A DNA stretch of 64,000 nt from Sporomusaceae bacterium UBA7701 (GCA_002482545.1 DLGF01000024.1:261257-325256), one strand, 5' to 3'; shown: positions 1-8,783, counted from the first letter of the stretch. The notes: a model not told the origin generated them from the sequence alone. Translations and numbers: made by a program.

Positions 1-103
1 CTATCTCTTATTTTTTCATCCACAATAAAACCCCCATTCTAAAATACCGTATTCCGTTCAACAAATTCACATTAGCCTGTTCCACGCTATCCACTTCTCA
101 GTT

Positions 104-130
104 GCAGGGTGGTCAAATTGACCACCCTGC
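104..130. terminator. Perfect 27-bp inverted repeat just after trbB
   Basis: Two perfect 13-bp arms (104-116 and 118-130) sit around a single central base, immediately after the trbB stop codon. In RNA this gives a strong GC-rich hairpin with a small loop, but no T-run follows on either strand, so it is not a canonical rho-independent terminator. It may protect the mRNA end, cause pausing, or be a protein-binding palindrome. Bases 1-103 show no gene. Confidence 0.5.
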
Positions 131-1081
131 TTACAGTTCCCGGACCAAGTATTCTTCTTTATTGGCATCCCACCCGTCCACAGCCAGAATCTGTTCCACG
201 TTCCGCTTCAACCCGCTATAGCGCAGATACACGATAATGTCAATGGCTTCACCGATCATATACTGATGCGCCCGGGCCTCTGCTCGGGCCGTAAGCTCTT
301 CCAGGCGGCGCAGCGTTTGCCGTGCGCTGTTGGAATGGATGGTTGACGCCCCGCCTTTATGGCCGGTACTCCAGGCATCCAGCAAGATAAGCGCTTCCGC
401 GCCGCGTACCTCGCCAACGATAATCCGCTCCGGCGTGAGGCGCAGCGTATCGCGCAACAGGTCTTCCAGTGTCTTGTTTTCGGTCGTAAGCAGCCTGTCC
501 ATATCCGGCGTCGCGCATTGCAGTTCCTTGGTATCTTCAAGCAGGACAACCCGGTCGCCGGTCTTGGCGATTTCCGCTAGAACAGCGTTTAAAAAGGTGG
601 TTTTGCCGGACTTTGTGCCGCCCGCCGCCAGGATATTTTGGCGGGAGTAGATGGCCTCAAGCAACACCTGGTGCTGCCACTCGGTCATGATGCCGCTGGT
701 TACATAGTCCTCCAGGGTCAGCGCCCCGGCACAGTGCTTGCGCATATTAAAGGCAGGTTTCTCCACAACACGCGGCAACAGCCCTTGAAAACGAATACCC
801 TGAAACTCAGCGGCAAGCGTCTCGTTCGCATCATTACAGATTTTTCCGGTGAGATCGGCAATCGTATAAATAACATTGGCCGCCGTCTGGGCATCCATCA
901 TTTTTCCCGTGGCCACTCTGCCGCGATCCTTGGTGTCAATCCAGATTTGATCGGAATTGGTATTGAGATACACTTCCGTAATATTATCATCGGCGAGGTA
1001 AGCGCGAATGTCATCGCCCAAAAGGTAATACAAGGTTTCTTCGGTGCGGCTTTGTTTGGTCAAATAAGCGTTCCTCCCCAT
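131..1081 (-). CDS. trbB: TrbB/VirB11-family conjugation ATPase
   Basis: Hexameric secretion ATPase that powers a type IV secretion (conjugation) channel from the cytoplasmic side. The 316-residue protein has a Walker A motif GGTKSGKTT near residue 155, an acidic Walker B/Asp-box stretch VVLLEDTKE, and the family signature IIVGEVRGAEAL followed by STGHKGGASTIHSNSA. Length and the GEVRG/HKGG motifs fit the TrbB (P-type) branch. It follows traG directly (TAG then ATG). The ATG has no clear Shine-Dalgarno, whereas a TTG six codons later is preceded by GGGGAGG, so the true start may be 1063. It is the last conjugation gene inside the window; trbC/D/E/J/L would be expected beyond base 1. Confidence 0.93.
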   Translation of the reverse strand: MGRNAYLTKQSRTEETLYYLLGDDIRAYLADDNITEVYLNTNSDQIWIDTKDRGRVATGKMMDAQTAANVIYTIADLTGKICNDANETLAAEFQGIRFQGLLPRVVEKPAFNMRKHCAGALTLEDYVTSGIMTEWQHQVLLEAIYSRQNILAAGGTKSGKTTFLNAVLAEIAKTGDRVVLLEDTKELQCATPDMDRLLTTENKTLEDLLRDTLRLTPERIIVGEVRGAEALILLDAWSTGHKGGASTIHSNSARQTLRRLEELTARAEARAHQYMIGEAIDIIVYLRYSGLKRNVEQILAVDGWDANKEEYLVREL

Positions 1082-3274
1082 CTACTCTATAAAGCGAAAC
1101 TCCTCCCTCATATTTGCCGGCATGATTTCTGTTTCGACGCTTTCACCGGCAGCAGCGTCTAGCGTATCCAGCATTTTTATAGCTGCATAAGAGGCGTCCA
1201 GCCACTCGGCAAGCTGGTGCTTCTTGCCTTCCATCTCGTCTAGCTCCTCCTGCCTAGCCTGGACGTTGTCGGCTGTCGGAACCTGCATGTCCGGCGGCAG
1301 AAGATCATCATAGGAACGTACGACGCTCGCCGTATCCGAACGCAAGTTCAGTGCCTGTGCCTGCCCGCAGCTTTCGATTTTTTTCATAAAGAATTTCTCT
1401 TTGAAATAAAAGAGCTTATCAGCCAGAATCGGCCGGTTTTGCGCGACAAAAACAAGCTCCTGTTCCTTGGGCAGGCGTTTTACTTCATCGGGCGTCATTA
1501 ACTCGCGCCCGGCCTCCGAGGTCGTATACGACGTCGTGCCAATTCCCTGGCCGCTGTTTTTACTGTCGACGCGGATGGTCTTTTTCCCCAGAGATCTACT
1601 GAGCATTTCCGCTGTTCCGTCTTCGTTCGGGGTATGGAACACCCGAACATGGCAGTTGGAGATAACCGAATTATCCTTTGTGTAGGCTTTATCCAGTTGG
1701 TGGATGTCCTGGGCAATGAGCAGCGCTTTCAAGCCGTACCCGGCCATGACCGCCAGACCCAGTTCCACCGAATCCATGCGCCCGAACTGGGGGAATTCGT
1801 CGTAGAGAAGCAGGCAGCGCTGTTTCTGCTTGCTGCCAAAATCCATGCGTTCTACGTTTCGCTTAATAACGAAGTTCATAAATAAGCGAAACAGTGGTTT
1901 GATCGTGTCCAGATCGCCCGGCGCCGTAACGAGAAAGACCGACACCGGGTAATCCGGCCGGAGCAGGTCGGCAATCTTAAAATCACTGGCGCCGGTATTT
2001 TGGGCAACAACGGGATTGCGGTACAGCAAAAACGCTTTGACTGCCGATGAGAGAACGCTGGATTCCTCCTTTTCTTCCCGGTTCCCCATCTCCCGCGCGC
2101 CTTCCAGCACCTTGGGATGGACCAAGAGCTCCGCATAGGGCATCTGCGTGAAAATCTCCGGATTTTCGCTGTAACGTTCTTTCATATAGGCACGTACGTC
2201 TTGCAGTGTTTTCAATGCTGTGACGGCCTGTTTCTCCGCTTGGTCTTCTAAACGGTCCGCCACCTCTCGCGTCCAGTTGCCGATGTCAGTGTACGGCGTG
2301 TCCGGCAGGCTGTAGATTTCATCGAGAATGTTGGTATCGCTCAAGAATTCTTCCGGCGCAATATGGGGATAGACTTTCATTTCCGCAATAATGGCTTTGT
2401 GGGGCAAAGACAAAAAAGTGGCGACTTCCATCATGGTTGGCGGCAGTTTTCCTTCCTGGTGTTTTTTGTACATCAGATGCATAATGACGGTACGCATGAG
2501 CGAAGACGCCGTAATGACCCAGTGCGCGCCGTCGCCGCTAATGTCCTTACCATCGGGGTTGGCAAGCATGTCGGCGATGATTTGCACATCGCCAAATTCC
2601 CGTACCGTCCGATAGCGGATTTCGACGAGCGGGTTCCACCTGGCGCCGGTCCCGTCAATGCAGCAAGGTTCAAATTTTATGACCCGGTTTTTTAGGATTT
2701 TTCGGCGGTACGGGGCGGAAAAATTCCAGTTTTCCGCCTTCACATCCGTGACCAGCATCGAATGCTTCCAGACAAGACACGTTGGGATAATCACTCCGAC
2801 ACCCTTGCCGCTACGCGTTGGCGCCAGCAGCAAAATATGTTCCGGCCCATCGTGAAAGAGAAATTTTTTGGTGTAGGGATTGCGGCCTAAAATGACGCCT
2901 TCTTTTACGCAGAGGCCACTTTTCTTAACATCGCTGCGGCCGGCCCAATCGGCGCTGCCATGCGAATCCAGCGGTCTGAGCTTGGTTTCGATGTAAAAAC
3001 TCAGACCGACGCCGCCGAGCAGGCCCAGCAGCAGATATTTTTCGGCCAGGGCCGATAAATGCGGCACCACGGCTGCAAATTTCCAGCGCCAAATGAAAAT
3101 GTCCCAGGGGAAATAGAGCTTTGTGTCGTCGCTGACGGAAAAAGCCCAGCCTAGCAGCGGATCATAGTCTAAGCGCTTGGCAAACCACTGTGTTGTCAGC
3201 CAGGAAACCATCAACATAACCAATCCGACCGTACCCAGGAGGATCAGGATACGCCTTTTCCTTTCGCCCTCCAT
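1082..3274 (-). CDS. traG: TraG/VirD4 type IV coupling protein
   Basis: Coupling ATPase that brings the relaxase-DNA complex to the conjugation channel at the inner membrane. The 730 residues begin with two N-terminal membrane segments (about residues 8-27 and 75-95), then a Walker A motif APTRSGKGVG near residue 150 and a Walker B region LLLYDEFPQFG. The motif GYGLKALLIAQDIHQL matches the TraG/VirD4 family, as does the NCHVRVFH segment. It lies between trbI and trbB; in RP4 traG belongs to a different block from the trb genes, so this order is condensed. No relaxase gene is visible here. Function from family is firm; mobility of the element is inferred. Confidence 0.95.
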   Translation of the reverse strand: MEGERKRRILILLGTVGLVMLMVSWLTTQWFAKRLDYDPLLGWAFSVSDDTKLYFPWDIFIWRWKFAAVVPHLSALAEKYLLLGLLGGVGLSFYIETKLRPLDSHGSADWAGRSDVKKSGLCVKEGVILGRNPYTKKFLFHDGPEHILLLAPTRSGKGVGVIIPTCLVWKHSMLVTDVKAENWNFSAPYRRKILKNRVIKFEPCCIDGTGARWNPLVEIRYRTVREFGDVQIIADMLANPDGKDISGDGAHWVITASSLMRTVIMHLMYKKHQEGKLPPTMMEVATFLSLPHKAIIAEMKVYPHIAPEEFLSDTNILDEIYSLPDTPYTDIGNWTREVADRLEDQAEKQAVTALKTLQDVRAYMKERYSENPEIFTQMPYAELLVHPKVLEGAREMGNREEKEESSVLSSAVKAFLLYRNPVVAQNTGASDFKIADLLRPDYPVSVFLVTAPGDLDTIKPLFRLFMNFVIKRNVERMDFGSKQKQRCLLLYDEFPQFGRMDSVELGLAVMAGYGLKALLIAQDIHQLDKAYTKDNSVISNCHVRVFHTPNEDGTAEMLSRSLGKKTIRVDSKNSGQGIGTTSYTTSEAGRELMTPDEVKRLPKEQELVFVAQNRPILADKLFYFKEKFFMKKIESCGQAQALNLRSDTASVVRSYDDLLPPDMQVPTADNVQARQEELDEMEGKKHQLAEWLDASYAAIKMLDTLDAAAGESVETEIMPANMREEFRFIE

Positions 3275-3277
3275 TGC

Positions 3278-4465
3278 TTAGTCGTCATACGGGCGAAGTG
3301 ACAATATATCGGCGACGCGCAGGAAAAAGGGAGTTCCCGGCTCAACGGTAATCGTCGGCATGCGGCCCATTTTTTGCTCCATGAGCTTGCCTGCCACATT
3401 GAGCAAATTGCTGGCGGCCCCTTGCGCGGCCAGATTCGAAGCGCTGTAGTTGTCTCCGCTAGATGATGTATTGCCGGCGGCAATCGAACCGAGAGCGCCG
3501 AGCGCCGTTGTCACCAGCCCGGCCGAGACAACCTGGTCATCGTGGTTATTCACTTTGCCCAGAATGCCCGGATAGCCGTCCACGCCTGCGGTTACAATGG
3601 TGTCACCCATCTGGTACGAGGCGCCGTTTGGCAGCAGGATGCGGTTCCAGCGAATGTTAACGCGGGCCTCGCCCAGCTTGGCCCCTCCTTCATAGGTGCC
3701 TACAAGCCTTGTTCCCATTGGAATTAAGAGCGTATCGCCATAAAGAGAATCATAGACGTCGGCGGTAAGCTGCGCCGTAACCTGCCCGCCATTATCGGAG
3801 TTAATGCCGCTGATCAGCATGGCCGGCAGCATGGTGCCTGGAGCAAGCGAGTTTTTCCGTGCTGCCTTGTAGGTATTGGCGCGCTGTTCCGTCGCGCCTT
3901 CCTGCCCCTCCTTCTTGAGCGCAAAGGCAATCGCCGAGCTCCATACCTTTTCCCGCAGACTCTGCGCCCGCTCCGCCGCATTCCTTTCCTCCGTTTCCCG
4001 CGCCCGGATATCGCCGGGTAAAGTCGGCTTGATTCCCGGATCGTATGTCTGATATACCGTCCTGGACGACGGTTCGTTTTGCATGCCCGTCAACGCTTCC
4101 TGCCTACCGGCAGCAGGCGCTCCGTTCCCCGATGGCCCCTTCGGTTTCGCGTCTTTTTGCGCCAGTCGCGCAAAGTCCCCATAATCGTCGGACAGCTGCG
4201 GCACCGCCAGTTTTGCGTCCGCTGTCTCGACCGATTTTTGCTTGGGCTTGGCGGTATCCTTGGAAAAGACGAAGAAGGCGCCGATAAATGAAACCAGCAG
4301 CAGAATGCAAAGCAGGTACACTTTCTTTTTATTGACCGTGCGACTCTTAGCCGTTTCTGCTTTCGTGGTTACCTCTGCTTCTTTCGCGGTTGCCGTCTCC
4401 GGCAGCATTTCCCGTTTCCGCCCTGCCTTTAATTGCTTCATAATTACCTGTAAATTTTCCAGCAT
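3278..4465 (-). CDS. trbI: TrbI/VirB10-family conjugation channel protein
   Basis: Envelope-spanning protein of the conjugation core complex that links the inner membrane ATPases to the outer membrane pore. A single membrane helix (VYLLCILLLVSFIGAFF, near residue 50 of the trimmed protein) is followed by a variable linker and a C-terminal VirB10 beta-barrel domain (from about GTMLPAMLISGIN to the end, including IPMGTRLVGTYEGG). An upstream in-frame start at 4555 would overlap trbG by 89 bp. I chose the ATG at 4465 because it follows AAAGGCGG and sits 1 base after the trbG stop, giving 395 residues. Confidence 0.93.
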   Translation of the reverse strand: MLENLQVIMKQLKAGRKREMLPETATAKEAEVTTKAETAKSRTVNKKKVYLLCILLLVSFIGAFFVFSKDTAKPKQKSVETADAKLAVPQLSDDYGDFARLAQKDAKPKGPSGNGAPAAGRQEALTGMQNEPSSRTVYQTYDPGIKPTLPGDIRARETEERNAAERAQSLREKVWSSAIAFALKKEGQEGATEQRANTYKAARKNSLAPGTMLPAMLISGINSDNGGQVTAQLTADVYDSLYGDTLLIPMGTRLVGTYEGGAKLGEARVNIRWNRILLPNGASYQMGDTIVTAGVDGYPGILGKVNNHDDQVVSAGLVTTALGALGSIAAGNTSSSGDNYSASNLAAQGAASNLLNVAGKLMEQKMGRMPTITVEPGTPFFLRVADILSLRPYDD

Positions 4466-4466
4466 A

Positions 4467-5276
4467 TCAGGCACCGCCTTTCCTGTTCCCCTGCCGTACA
4501 ATATCCACTTTTTCGCCCTGTGCGCTCTGCAGCCGTGCCCGGTCCAGAATGCCATTTACAATGAAATATTCGCCTTCGCGCTTATACTGTACCGGAGCAG
4601 TCCGGCCTTTTTCCTGGAGTGCAAACAGAATGGGAAGTTCTTTTTGGGTATCGCCGAGGTGGATGTAGGTATTCTTGCCATCGTCGTATACGTCACGCGG
4701 CAGCCATCCGGGCGTCGCTTTGCCCTGTACCCGAACTTCATAGCGGGATTTAGAATTCCGCGGCAGCGGCAGTTGCTTCTGTGCCCGGTTGTCGGCCTCA
4801 TATTGGGTAATTTCTTCCTCTGTACGATACTCCCAGATGATGATGGGATTATACCAGTCCGCCGCCATAAGCAGGACGTGATACCGATGCCGGTCTGTGT
4901 TGACAATCAAATTCGTTTGGGCATCCGTTCTGAGCGGTTTGACATAGATATGCGGCGTGTCCTGGGCGGTACTCGCATCGACCATCCACTGCGCTGTGTC
5001 GCCCGCCGCGATATAGAGCACTTGATCACCAGGATAGAGTGCAATATCTGTCAAGTAACCGGGGCGGCAATAGACAGTATAGACGCTTTCCGGGTTATAG
5101 GAGAATATCTTCTTGGTTTTATCCTTCGTATCGGCGGCATCGTAAAACTCCCCATAGGAAAACATGGGCGGCGCCGGGGGAATCTCTATTGCCTCCGCCC
5201 AAGCAACTGCCATTGTGCTTTGCAAAGACAATAGCAGGCTGAATAGTATCGCAAGCTGACGACCTTTAAGCTTCAT
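4467..5276 (-). CDS. trbG: TrbG/VirB9-family conjugation protein
   Basis: Periplasmic/outer-membrane component of the type IV secretion core complex, partner of TrbI. The 269-residue protein starts with a clear signal peptide (KLKGRQ basic region, then ILFSLLLSLQS, likely cleavage after AVAWA). Two beta-rich VirB9 lobes follow: an N-terminal part with the VYTVYCRPGYLTDIALYPGD segment region, and a C-terminal part containing YEVRV and DDGKNTYIHLG. A periplasmic outer-membrane partner agrees with a diderm host. Start ATG follows GGGGGAATAAGGG three bases after trbF. Confidence 0.93.
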   Translation of the reverse strand: MKLKGRQLAILFSLLLSLQSTMAVAWAEAIEIPPAPPMFSYGEFYDAADTKDKTKKIFSYNPESVYTVYCRPGYLTDIALYPGDQVLYIAAGDTAQWMVDASTAQDTPHIYVKPLRTDAQTNLIVNTDRHRYHVLLMAADWYNPIIIWEYRTEEEITQYEADNRAQKQLPLPRNSKSRYEVRVQGKATPGWLPRDVYDDGKNTYIHLGDTQKELPILFALQEKGRTAPVQYKREGEYFIVNGILDRARLQSAQGEKVDIVRQGNRKGGA

Positions 5277-5279
5277 CCC

Positions 5280-5996
5280 TTATTCCCCCTTCACGCTTTC
5301 TTGGGTCCAATTGAAGTCGGCAACGAAAATGCCCAAAGGATTGATTTCCAAATCCTTTTGCTGCTTCGGCGGCTGCAGGCGAATCGTAAAAATACCGCTC
5401 ATCGGCATGCTTGTTTTCTTGCCGGAAGCAATATCATAATGCTCTTCCGTCCAGCGGATCTGATACGACGAACTGCCGTCCGTCATTTCCAGCATGCTTC
5501 CAATCTTCACTTGCACGGTTTCTTTCCCGAAACGTTCCAGTGGATTTTCGTTTTGCAGCTGCACATTCATTTTGTTCGCCGCTTGCTTGGTCAAAAATCC
5601 ATACGCCGCTTCTATGTTCTTTTTGTAGACGACCGGATCAAGCGGGAGAGAGCGGATATTACGAATAAACTGCGAAAGAAAGTATTTCATTTCCGCTGCC
5701 TGCGGCGTATACTCCTTCGCTTCGGCCAGTCCGGCATTTCTTACCACGCCGGTGGTGCTGTCCACTTCCACGACATACGGAACCACGCTTGATTTTAACG
5801 ATTGCATTACAAGCCCGCCTGCTATGACAAGCAGGACCAGCCACGACAGCAGCAGCAAGCGGCGCAGGTTATAGTTTTGAATCACGATATGGCCTTCGCG
5901 CCTGTCCCATTCTTCTTTTGCCTGGTCAAAGGGCGTTTTGGGCGTTGAACTGTTGGCATACTGCTTCGGTCCGGAAAAAAATTCCCGTATCTTCAT
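5280..5996 (-). CDS. trbF: TrbF/VirB8-family conjugation protein
   Basis: Inner-membrane assembly factor of the conjugation apparatus. One membrane helix (LLLLSWLVLLVIAGGLVM, residues about 45-65) is followed by a periplasmic NTF2-like VirB8 domain with the family pattern LSQFIRNIRSLPLDP and a C-terminal NPLGIFVADFNW, the usual end of the fold. Length 238 is normal. It is preceded by GGGAGG and starts the trbF-trbG-trbI-traG-trbB run. Confidence 0.93.
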   Translation of the reverse strand: MKIREFFSGPKQYANSSTPKTPFDQAKEEWDRREGHIVIQNYNLRRLLLLSWLVLLVIAGGLVMQSLKSSVVPYVVEVDSTTGVVRNAGLAEAKEYTPQAAEMKYFLSQFIRNIRSLPLDPVVYKKNIEAAYGFLTKQAANKMNVQLQNENPLERFGKETVQVKIGSMLEMTDGSSSYQIRWTEEHYDIASGKKTSMPMSGIFTIRLQPPKQQKDLEINPLGIFVADFNWTQESVKGE

Positions 5997-6039
5997 GCCC
6001 TGCGCCCTCCCTGCCTTGTCTTTCTTTCCCTCTTGTCCA

Positions 6040-6576
6040 TCAATAAAACACCTCCAAAAGTTTCATTGTGAAAAGAGGATGCACATGCTTATAGACTGCG
6101 GTGAGCGGCAGTTCTCCGAAATAACGGCCGTCAAAGGAACCGGGCCGGTACGTTGCCAGCGGCAGAAACTGGCCTGGTTTGACTTGAAAACTACCGCGAA
6201 GCTGCGGCAAAGGCCGTCCTTGCCGGTCTACAGAGGCAACCGGGCCGGCATACCGGCCGTTAATGTAAATGCCGGTATCGGTAATTGTGTAGGTATCGCC
6301 TTCGACCGCGGCCACTTCCTTTAGCCAGTACCGTTCCCCCTTGGTCCAGCCGCGCTCATTTGCCAGTTGTGAAAGTTCCTGCGGCGGCGTAAAGACAACG
6401 ATATCTCCTGCTTTTACGGGCCGGTCGGGTAAGATAATGTAGAAGCCCAGTGGCATAGATTCCGTATCATTACGGATAAACAGCCCAGGCATTTGCTGCC
6501 GGCACAGAAACGGTAGCGCCAGTATCAGCCAGAAGAGAAGTGTCGAGACGCATTTTCGGCGGGACAGTTTTCGCAT
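6040..6576 (-). CDS. traF: TraF-type conjugative-transfer signal peptidase (S26)
   Basis: Membrane-bound serine peptidase of the S26C/TraF group; in RP4 the relative matures the pilin TrbC by cyclisation. After an N-terminal membrane helix (TLLFWLILALPFLC) the protein has the nucleophile region RNDTESMPLGFY (Ser before MPLG), the Lys region WLKEVAAVEGD and the closing box SFDGRYFGELPL. The first ATG lies directly on AAAGGAGG, so I take the ATG two codons later (6576, spacing six bases), giving 178 residues. The pilin substrate is not in the window. Confidence 0.9.
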   Translation of the reverse strand: MRKLSRRKCVSTLLFWLILALPFLCRQQMPGLFIRNDTESMPLGFYIILPDRPVKAGDIVVFTPPQELSQLANERGWTKGERYWLKEVAAVEGDTYTITDTGIYINGRYAGPVASVDRQGRPLPQLRGSFQVKPGQFLPLATYRPGSFDGRYFGELPLTAVYKHVHPLFTMKLLEVFY

Positions 6577-6582
6577 GCGCAT

Positions 6583-6883
6583 CCTCCTTTCTGCTTCAGC
6601 TTAATAAAAAGCAGCGGAGGCCAGCGCACCCTTTTCCCGCATGTTTCTGACGCAATCTCACTCCGAATACCGCACCTTTAAAACGGCACCTATCGTCCCG
6701 ATATCAATTCCGGCACAAAAAACCGTCCGTAATGATTGCATACCTTTGCTAACAACGTTTAAAGGCAGGAACTCCGTGAAACTATCGGATTCATGCCTTT
6801 ACCGTTAAAATGGACGTTTGCTAATCTTACTTGTCTAAGAATTCATTGTGTAGCCATGATTAACAAGAACATATAGTCCCGCC
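6583..6883. other. Gap in the conjugative element: pseudogene fragment and stem-loop
   Basis: No intact gene lies in these 301 bases. The left part holds a decayed copy of the end of the neighbouring HTH gene (listed separately). An imperfect inverted repeat follows, with arms at about 6756-6767 and 6794-6806 (core TAAAGGCA / TGCCTTTA), which could fold at the 3' end of the HTH-gene transcript. A promoter for traF may lie here but I see no convincing boxes. Confidence 0.5.
6625..6740 (-). pseudogene. Decayed duplicate of the C-terminus of the adjacent HTH gene
   Basis: The DNA aligns by eye with bases of the downstream gene around 6893-6995 (shared stretches such as CCTTTAAAACG). On the minus strand it reads GRFFVPELISGR then a stop, matching GRFYVSESTAGRY of the HTH gene. 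Stop codons and frame breaks show it is non-functional. It is best explained by tandem duplication followed by decay. Confidence 0.65.
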
Positions 6884-7600
6884 TTACCCCTTCCCTGCAT
6901 TTTCTTTGCGCAGTGTTTCCCAAAAAATAAACATCGCGCCTTTAAAACGCAGCACATATCTTCCCGCTGTCGATTCTGACACATAAAACCGCCCGGCGAG
7001 CTCGACATAGGTAAGGCATGGATCATTGCACCAACAAAGTAAGAGCTGGCGCTCTTGCGCATTCACTTTTTCCAAATACTGCTCCATGTATAGCCTCAAC
7101 CGGAAAAGAGAATCCCTTCTGGTTTCCAACTGCCTGATATAGACGGGATCTGCATATTTCATTCCCTCCATCAGATAAAAATCTGAAATGGTATTGAGAT
7201 AGCTTTCAACTGCGCGAAGAGCCTGCGGAGACAGGATAAAATCCCCTACTATGCCTTCCCGCAGGGCATAAAGACGTTCCAGAATTTCCGTATTCCAGGC
7301 GCCTGCGACTTTTGGCGAAATAAAGAGCTTGGGCGCAACAAAAACCAGCGGCATGGCCTTTTGATAGCGGAGGCGGAAAAACTCTTGTTTTTCTTTAGGC
7401 AGTAAGGTAATCATGGCGGCGACTAAAGCAGCGTCGGCCTTTCGTTGGACAATTTCCTGGCGCAGTTTAAAAACCAGGCGCGGTTGATTAAGCTTCCCTT
7501 GCATATACTGCAAAGCCCTCTCCAAGGCATGTATTTTCCCCAGTGCGTAATAATCGGCGATCATTCGTAATAATCGCCCCTTGACCAAAAATAAGTTCAT
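6884..7600 (-). CDS. Conserved-type element protein with C-terminal HTH (unknown role)
   Basis: I do not recognise a named family. The 238-residue protein is helical and charged, with no membrane segment. Near the C-terminus (about residues 195-225) the stretch YVELAGRFYVSESTAGRY looks like a sigma-like or phage ArpU-type helix-turn-helix, and KEKQEFFRLRYQK near residue 75 resembles the wording of sigma-70 region 4-like regulators. Start ATG follows GAGGAAG and overlaps the stop of the Rep-like gene by 4 bp, so the two are translationally coupled. A regulator of element genes is plausible but unproven. A broken copy of its end lies just downstream. Confidence 0.75.
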   Translation of the reverse strand: MNLFLVKGRLLRMIADYYALGKIHALERALQYMQGKLNQPRLVFKLRQEIVQRKADAALVAAMITLLPKEKQEFFRLRYQKAMPLVFVAPKLFISPKVAGAWNTEILERLYALREGIVGDFILSPQALRAVESYLNTISDFYLMEGMKYADPVYIRQLETRRDSLFRLRLYMEQYLEKVNAQERQLLLCWCNDPCLTYVELAGRFYVSESTAGRYVLRFKGAMFIFWETLRKENAGKG

Positions 7601-8499
7601 CCGTCTTCCTCCTTGTTCTCTTTATCTGGCGTTCGCTTCAGTATTCTGTCTAACATTGTCTGGAATTCCGGCGAAAGAGGATGTTCCTCGCCCTTCTCTG
7701 CCGACGGCAGTGGCGGCGGTTGAACGACTGCGGGCTTCGGCTTCGGAAGTGGAGTATCATAATCCTGTTTTAATGCCTGAAACAGCCAGGCAACAGGGTC
7801 ATGCACCTTACCTTTTTGGGATGCCAGATAAAGCAGCTGAACGCGAATCTTATCTTCCGGATAGCGCTTGAGAAGTTTTTCAACGCTTTCTCCTGGAACG
7901 CGGCATCGGTTCGCGATTTCTACAAGCTGTTCCAGTAGAATAGCTGCGTTCGCATCCTTTTCTCCTTGTCCATTGTTTTCTTCACCAGAAACCACACCGG
8001 CATCGCTTTGTTGTGTGTGTATTTTCTTGTTTTCTTGTTTAGTAAGGTACGTATTTTGTAGTGGCTGATTTTCCGTTGACGGTTTATCCGTCGGCGGTTT
8101 TTCCGTTGACGGGTTTACCGTTGACGGAAAATCGGTAAATGGTTCCTTTTCCTCGGAAACAGCCATTGGCCGATTTTCGGCAAATGGCTGTTCTGCCTGG
8201 ATTTGCGGCTCCTCGTATAGGACATATTCCGTACCGGTAAATTTGCCGTTATTATCGTGCAAACGACTGCGCACAAGATAGCCACAAGCTTCTAATTCGT
8301 GCAGCGCCGACTGAATAGAGCTTTTTCCTTCACTGCCGATCACTTTCACTAACCCGCTGACGCTGTACGTCCAGTTGTCCGGCAGGCTCAAACAGTAGGT
8401 AATGAGGCCGCGCGCCTTTAGGGATAGGCGGGCATCCTGCAAGGGAACATTGCTTACACAGGTGTATTTGCGTTGTTTTTCTACCCGGATGATGCTCAT
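7597..8499 (-). CDS. Rep-like winged-helix (DnaD/RepA-type) protein
   Basis: The first ~90 residues resemble the N-terminal winged helix of replication initiators and replisome organisers in Firmicutes plasmids and phages (LSLKARGLITYCLSLPDNW, then a KSSIQSALHELEACGYLVR recognition region, then TGTEYVLYE). The middle is low-complexity and includes the pentapeptide repeat PSTVN-PSTEK-PPTDK-PSTEN, encoded by 15-bp repeats. The C-terminal part is helical. It is coupled by 4-bp overlaps to both neighbours and lies between the Xre regulator and the HTH protein. A role in element replication is inferred from the N-terminal domain and context. Confidence 0.8.
   Translation of the reverse strand: MSIIRVEKQRKYTCVSNVPLQDARLSLKARGLITYCLSLPDNWTYSVSGLVKVIGSEGKSSIQSALHELEACGYLVRSRLHDNNGKFTGTEYVLYEEPQIQAEQPFAENRPMAVSEEKEPFTDFPSTVNPSTEKPPTDKPSTENQPLQNTYLTKQENKKIHTQQSDAGVVSGEENNGQGEKDANAAILLEQLVEIANRCRVPGESVEKLLKRYPEDKIRVQLLYLASQKGKVHDPVAWLFQALKQDYDTPLPKPKPAVVQPPPLPSAEKGEEHPLSPEFQTMLDRILKRTPDKENKEEDG
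8073..8132. repeat. Four 15-bp tandem repeats inside the rep-like gene
   Basis: Cores of the form CCGTYGRCGG begin at 8073, 8088, 8103 and 8118, exactly 15 bp apart. Three of the four cores are identical (CCGTTGACGG), and each core is a near-palindrome. The period keeps the reading frame and yields the PSTxx pentapeptides. In the RepA_N plasmid family the origin lies in repeats within the rep gene; whether these act as iterons is not known. Confidence 0.75.
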
Positions 8500-8771
8500 A
8501 CCCCATCCCCTTTCCGCTCAAGTTTTTCTACACGTGCTTCGAGATTTTTAACCAGCAGCCGTAAATCAATTAGCTCATCCTCTTCTAGGAGCTTGCGCAC
8601 GTCGATCCCATAAAATTGCGCAAGCAGCGTAAGGCTGGCCAGGGTTGGCGTCGTTATTCCTTCCTCCCACCGGTAAATGCTTGTCCGGTCGACGCCTACG
8701 TGCCGGGATACCTTGGAAATGCTGTAGCCGTTTTTTACTCGCAAACCACGTATTTTCTCTGCCAATGTCAT
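8496..8771 (-). CDS. Xre-family HTH transcriptional regulator
   Basis: Small DNA-binding protein (91 residues). An N-terminal HTH_3 domain covers about residues 4-60 (LAEKIRGLRVKNGYSISKVS, then VDRTSIYRWEEG), and the C-terminal 30 residues form a short coiled coil ending EARVEKLERK. The ATG at 8771 is eight bases after AGGAGG; a GTG at 8780 in the same frame is less likely. It probably controls the element's own rep/transfer genes, since its stop overlaps the rep-like start by 4 bp. Confidence 0.88.
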   Translation of the reverse strand: MTLAEKIRGLRVKNGYSISKVSRHVGVDRTSIYRWEEGITTPTLASLTLLAQFYGIDVRKLLEEDELIDLRLLVKNLEARVEKLERKGDGV

Positions 8772-8783
8772 GCTAAGCACCTC

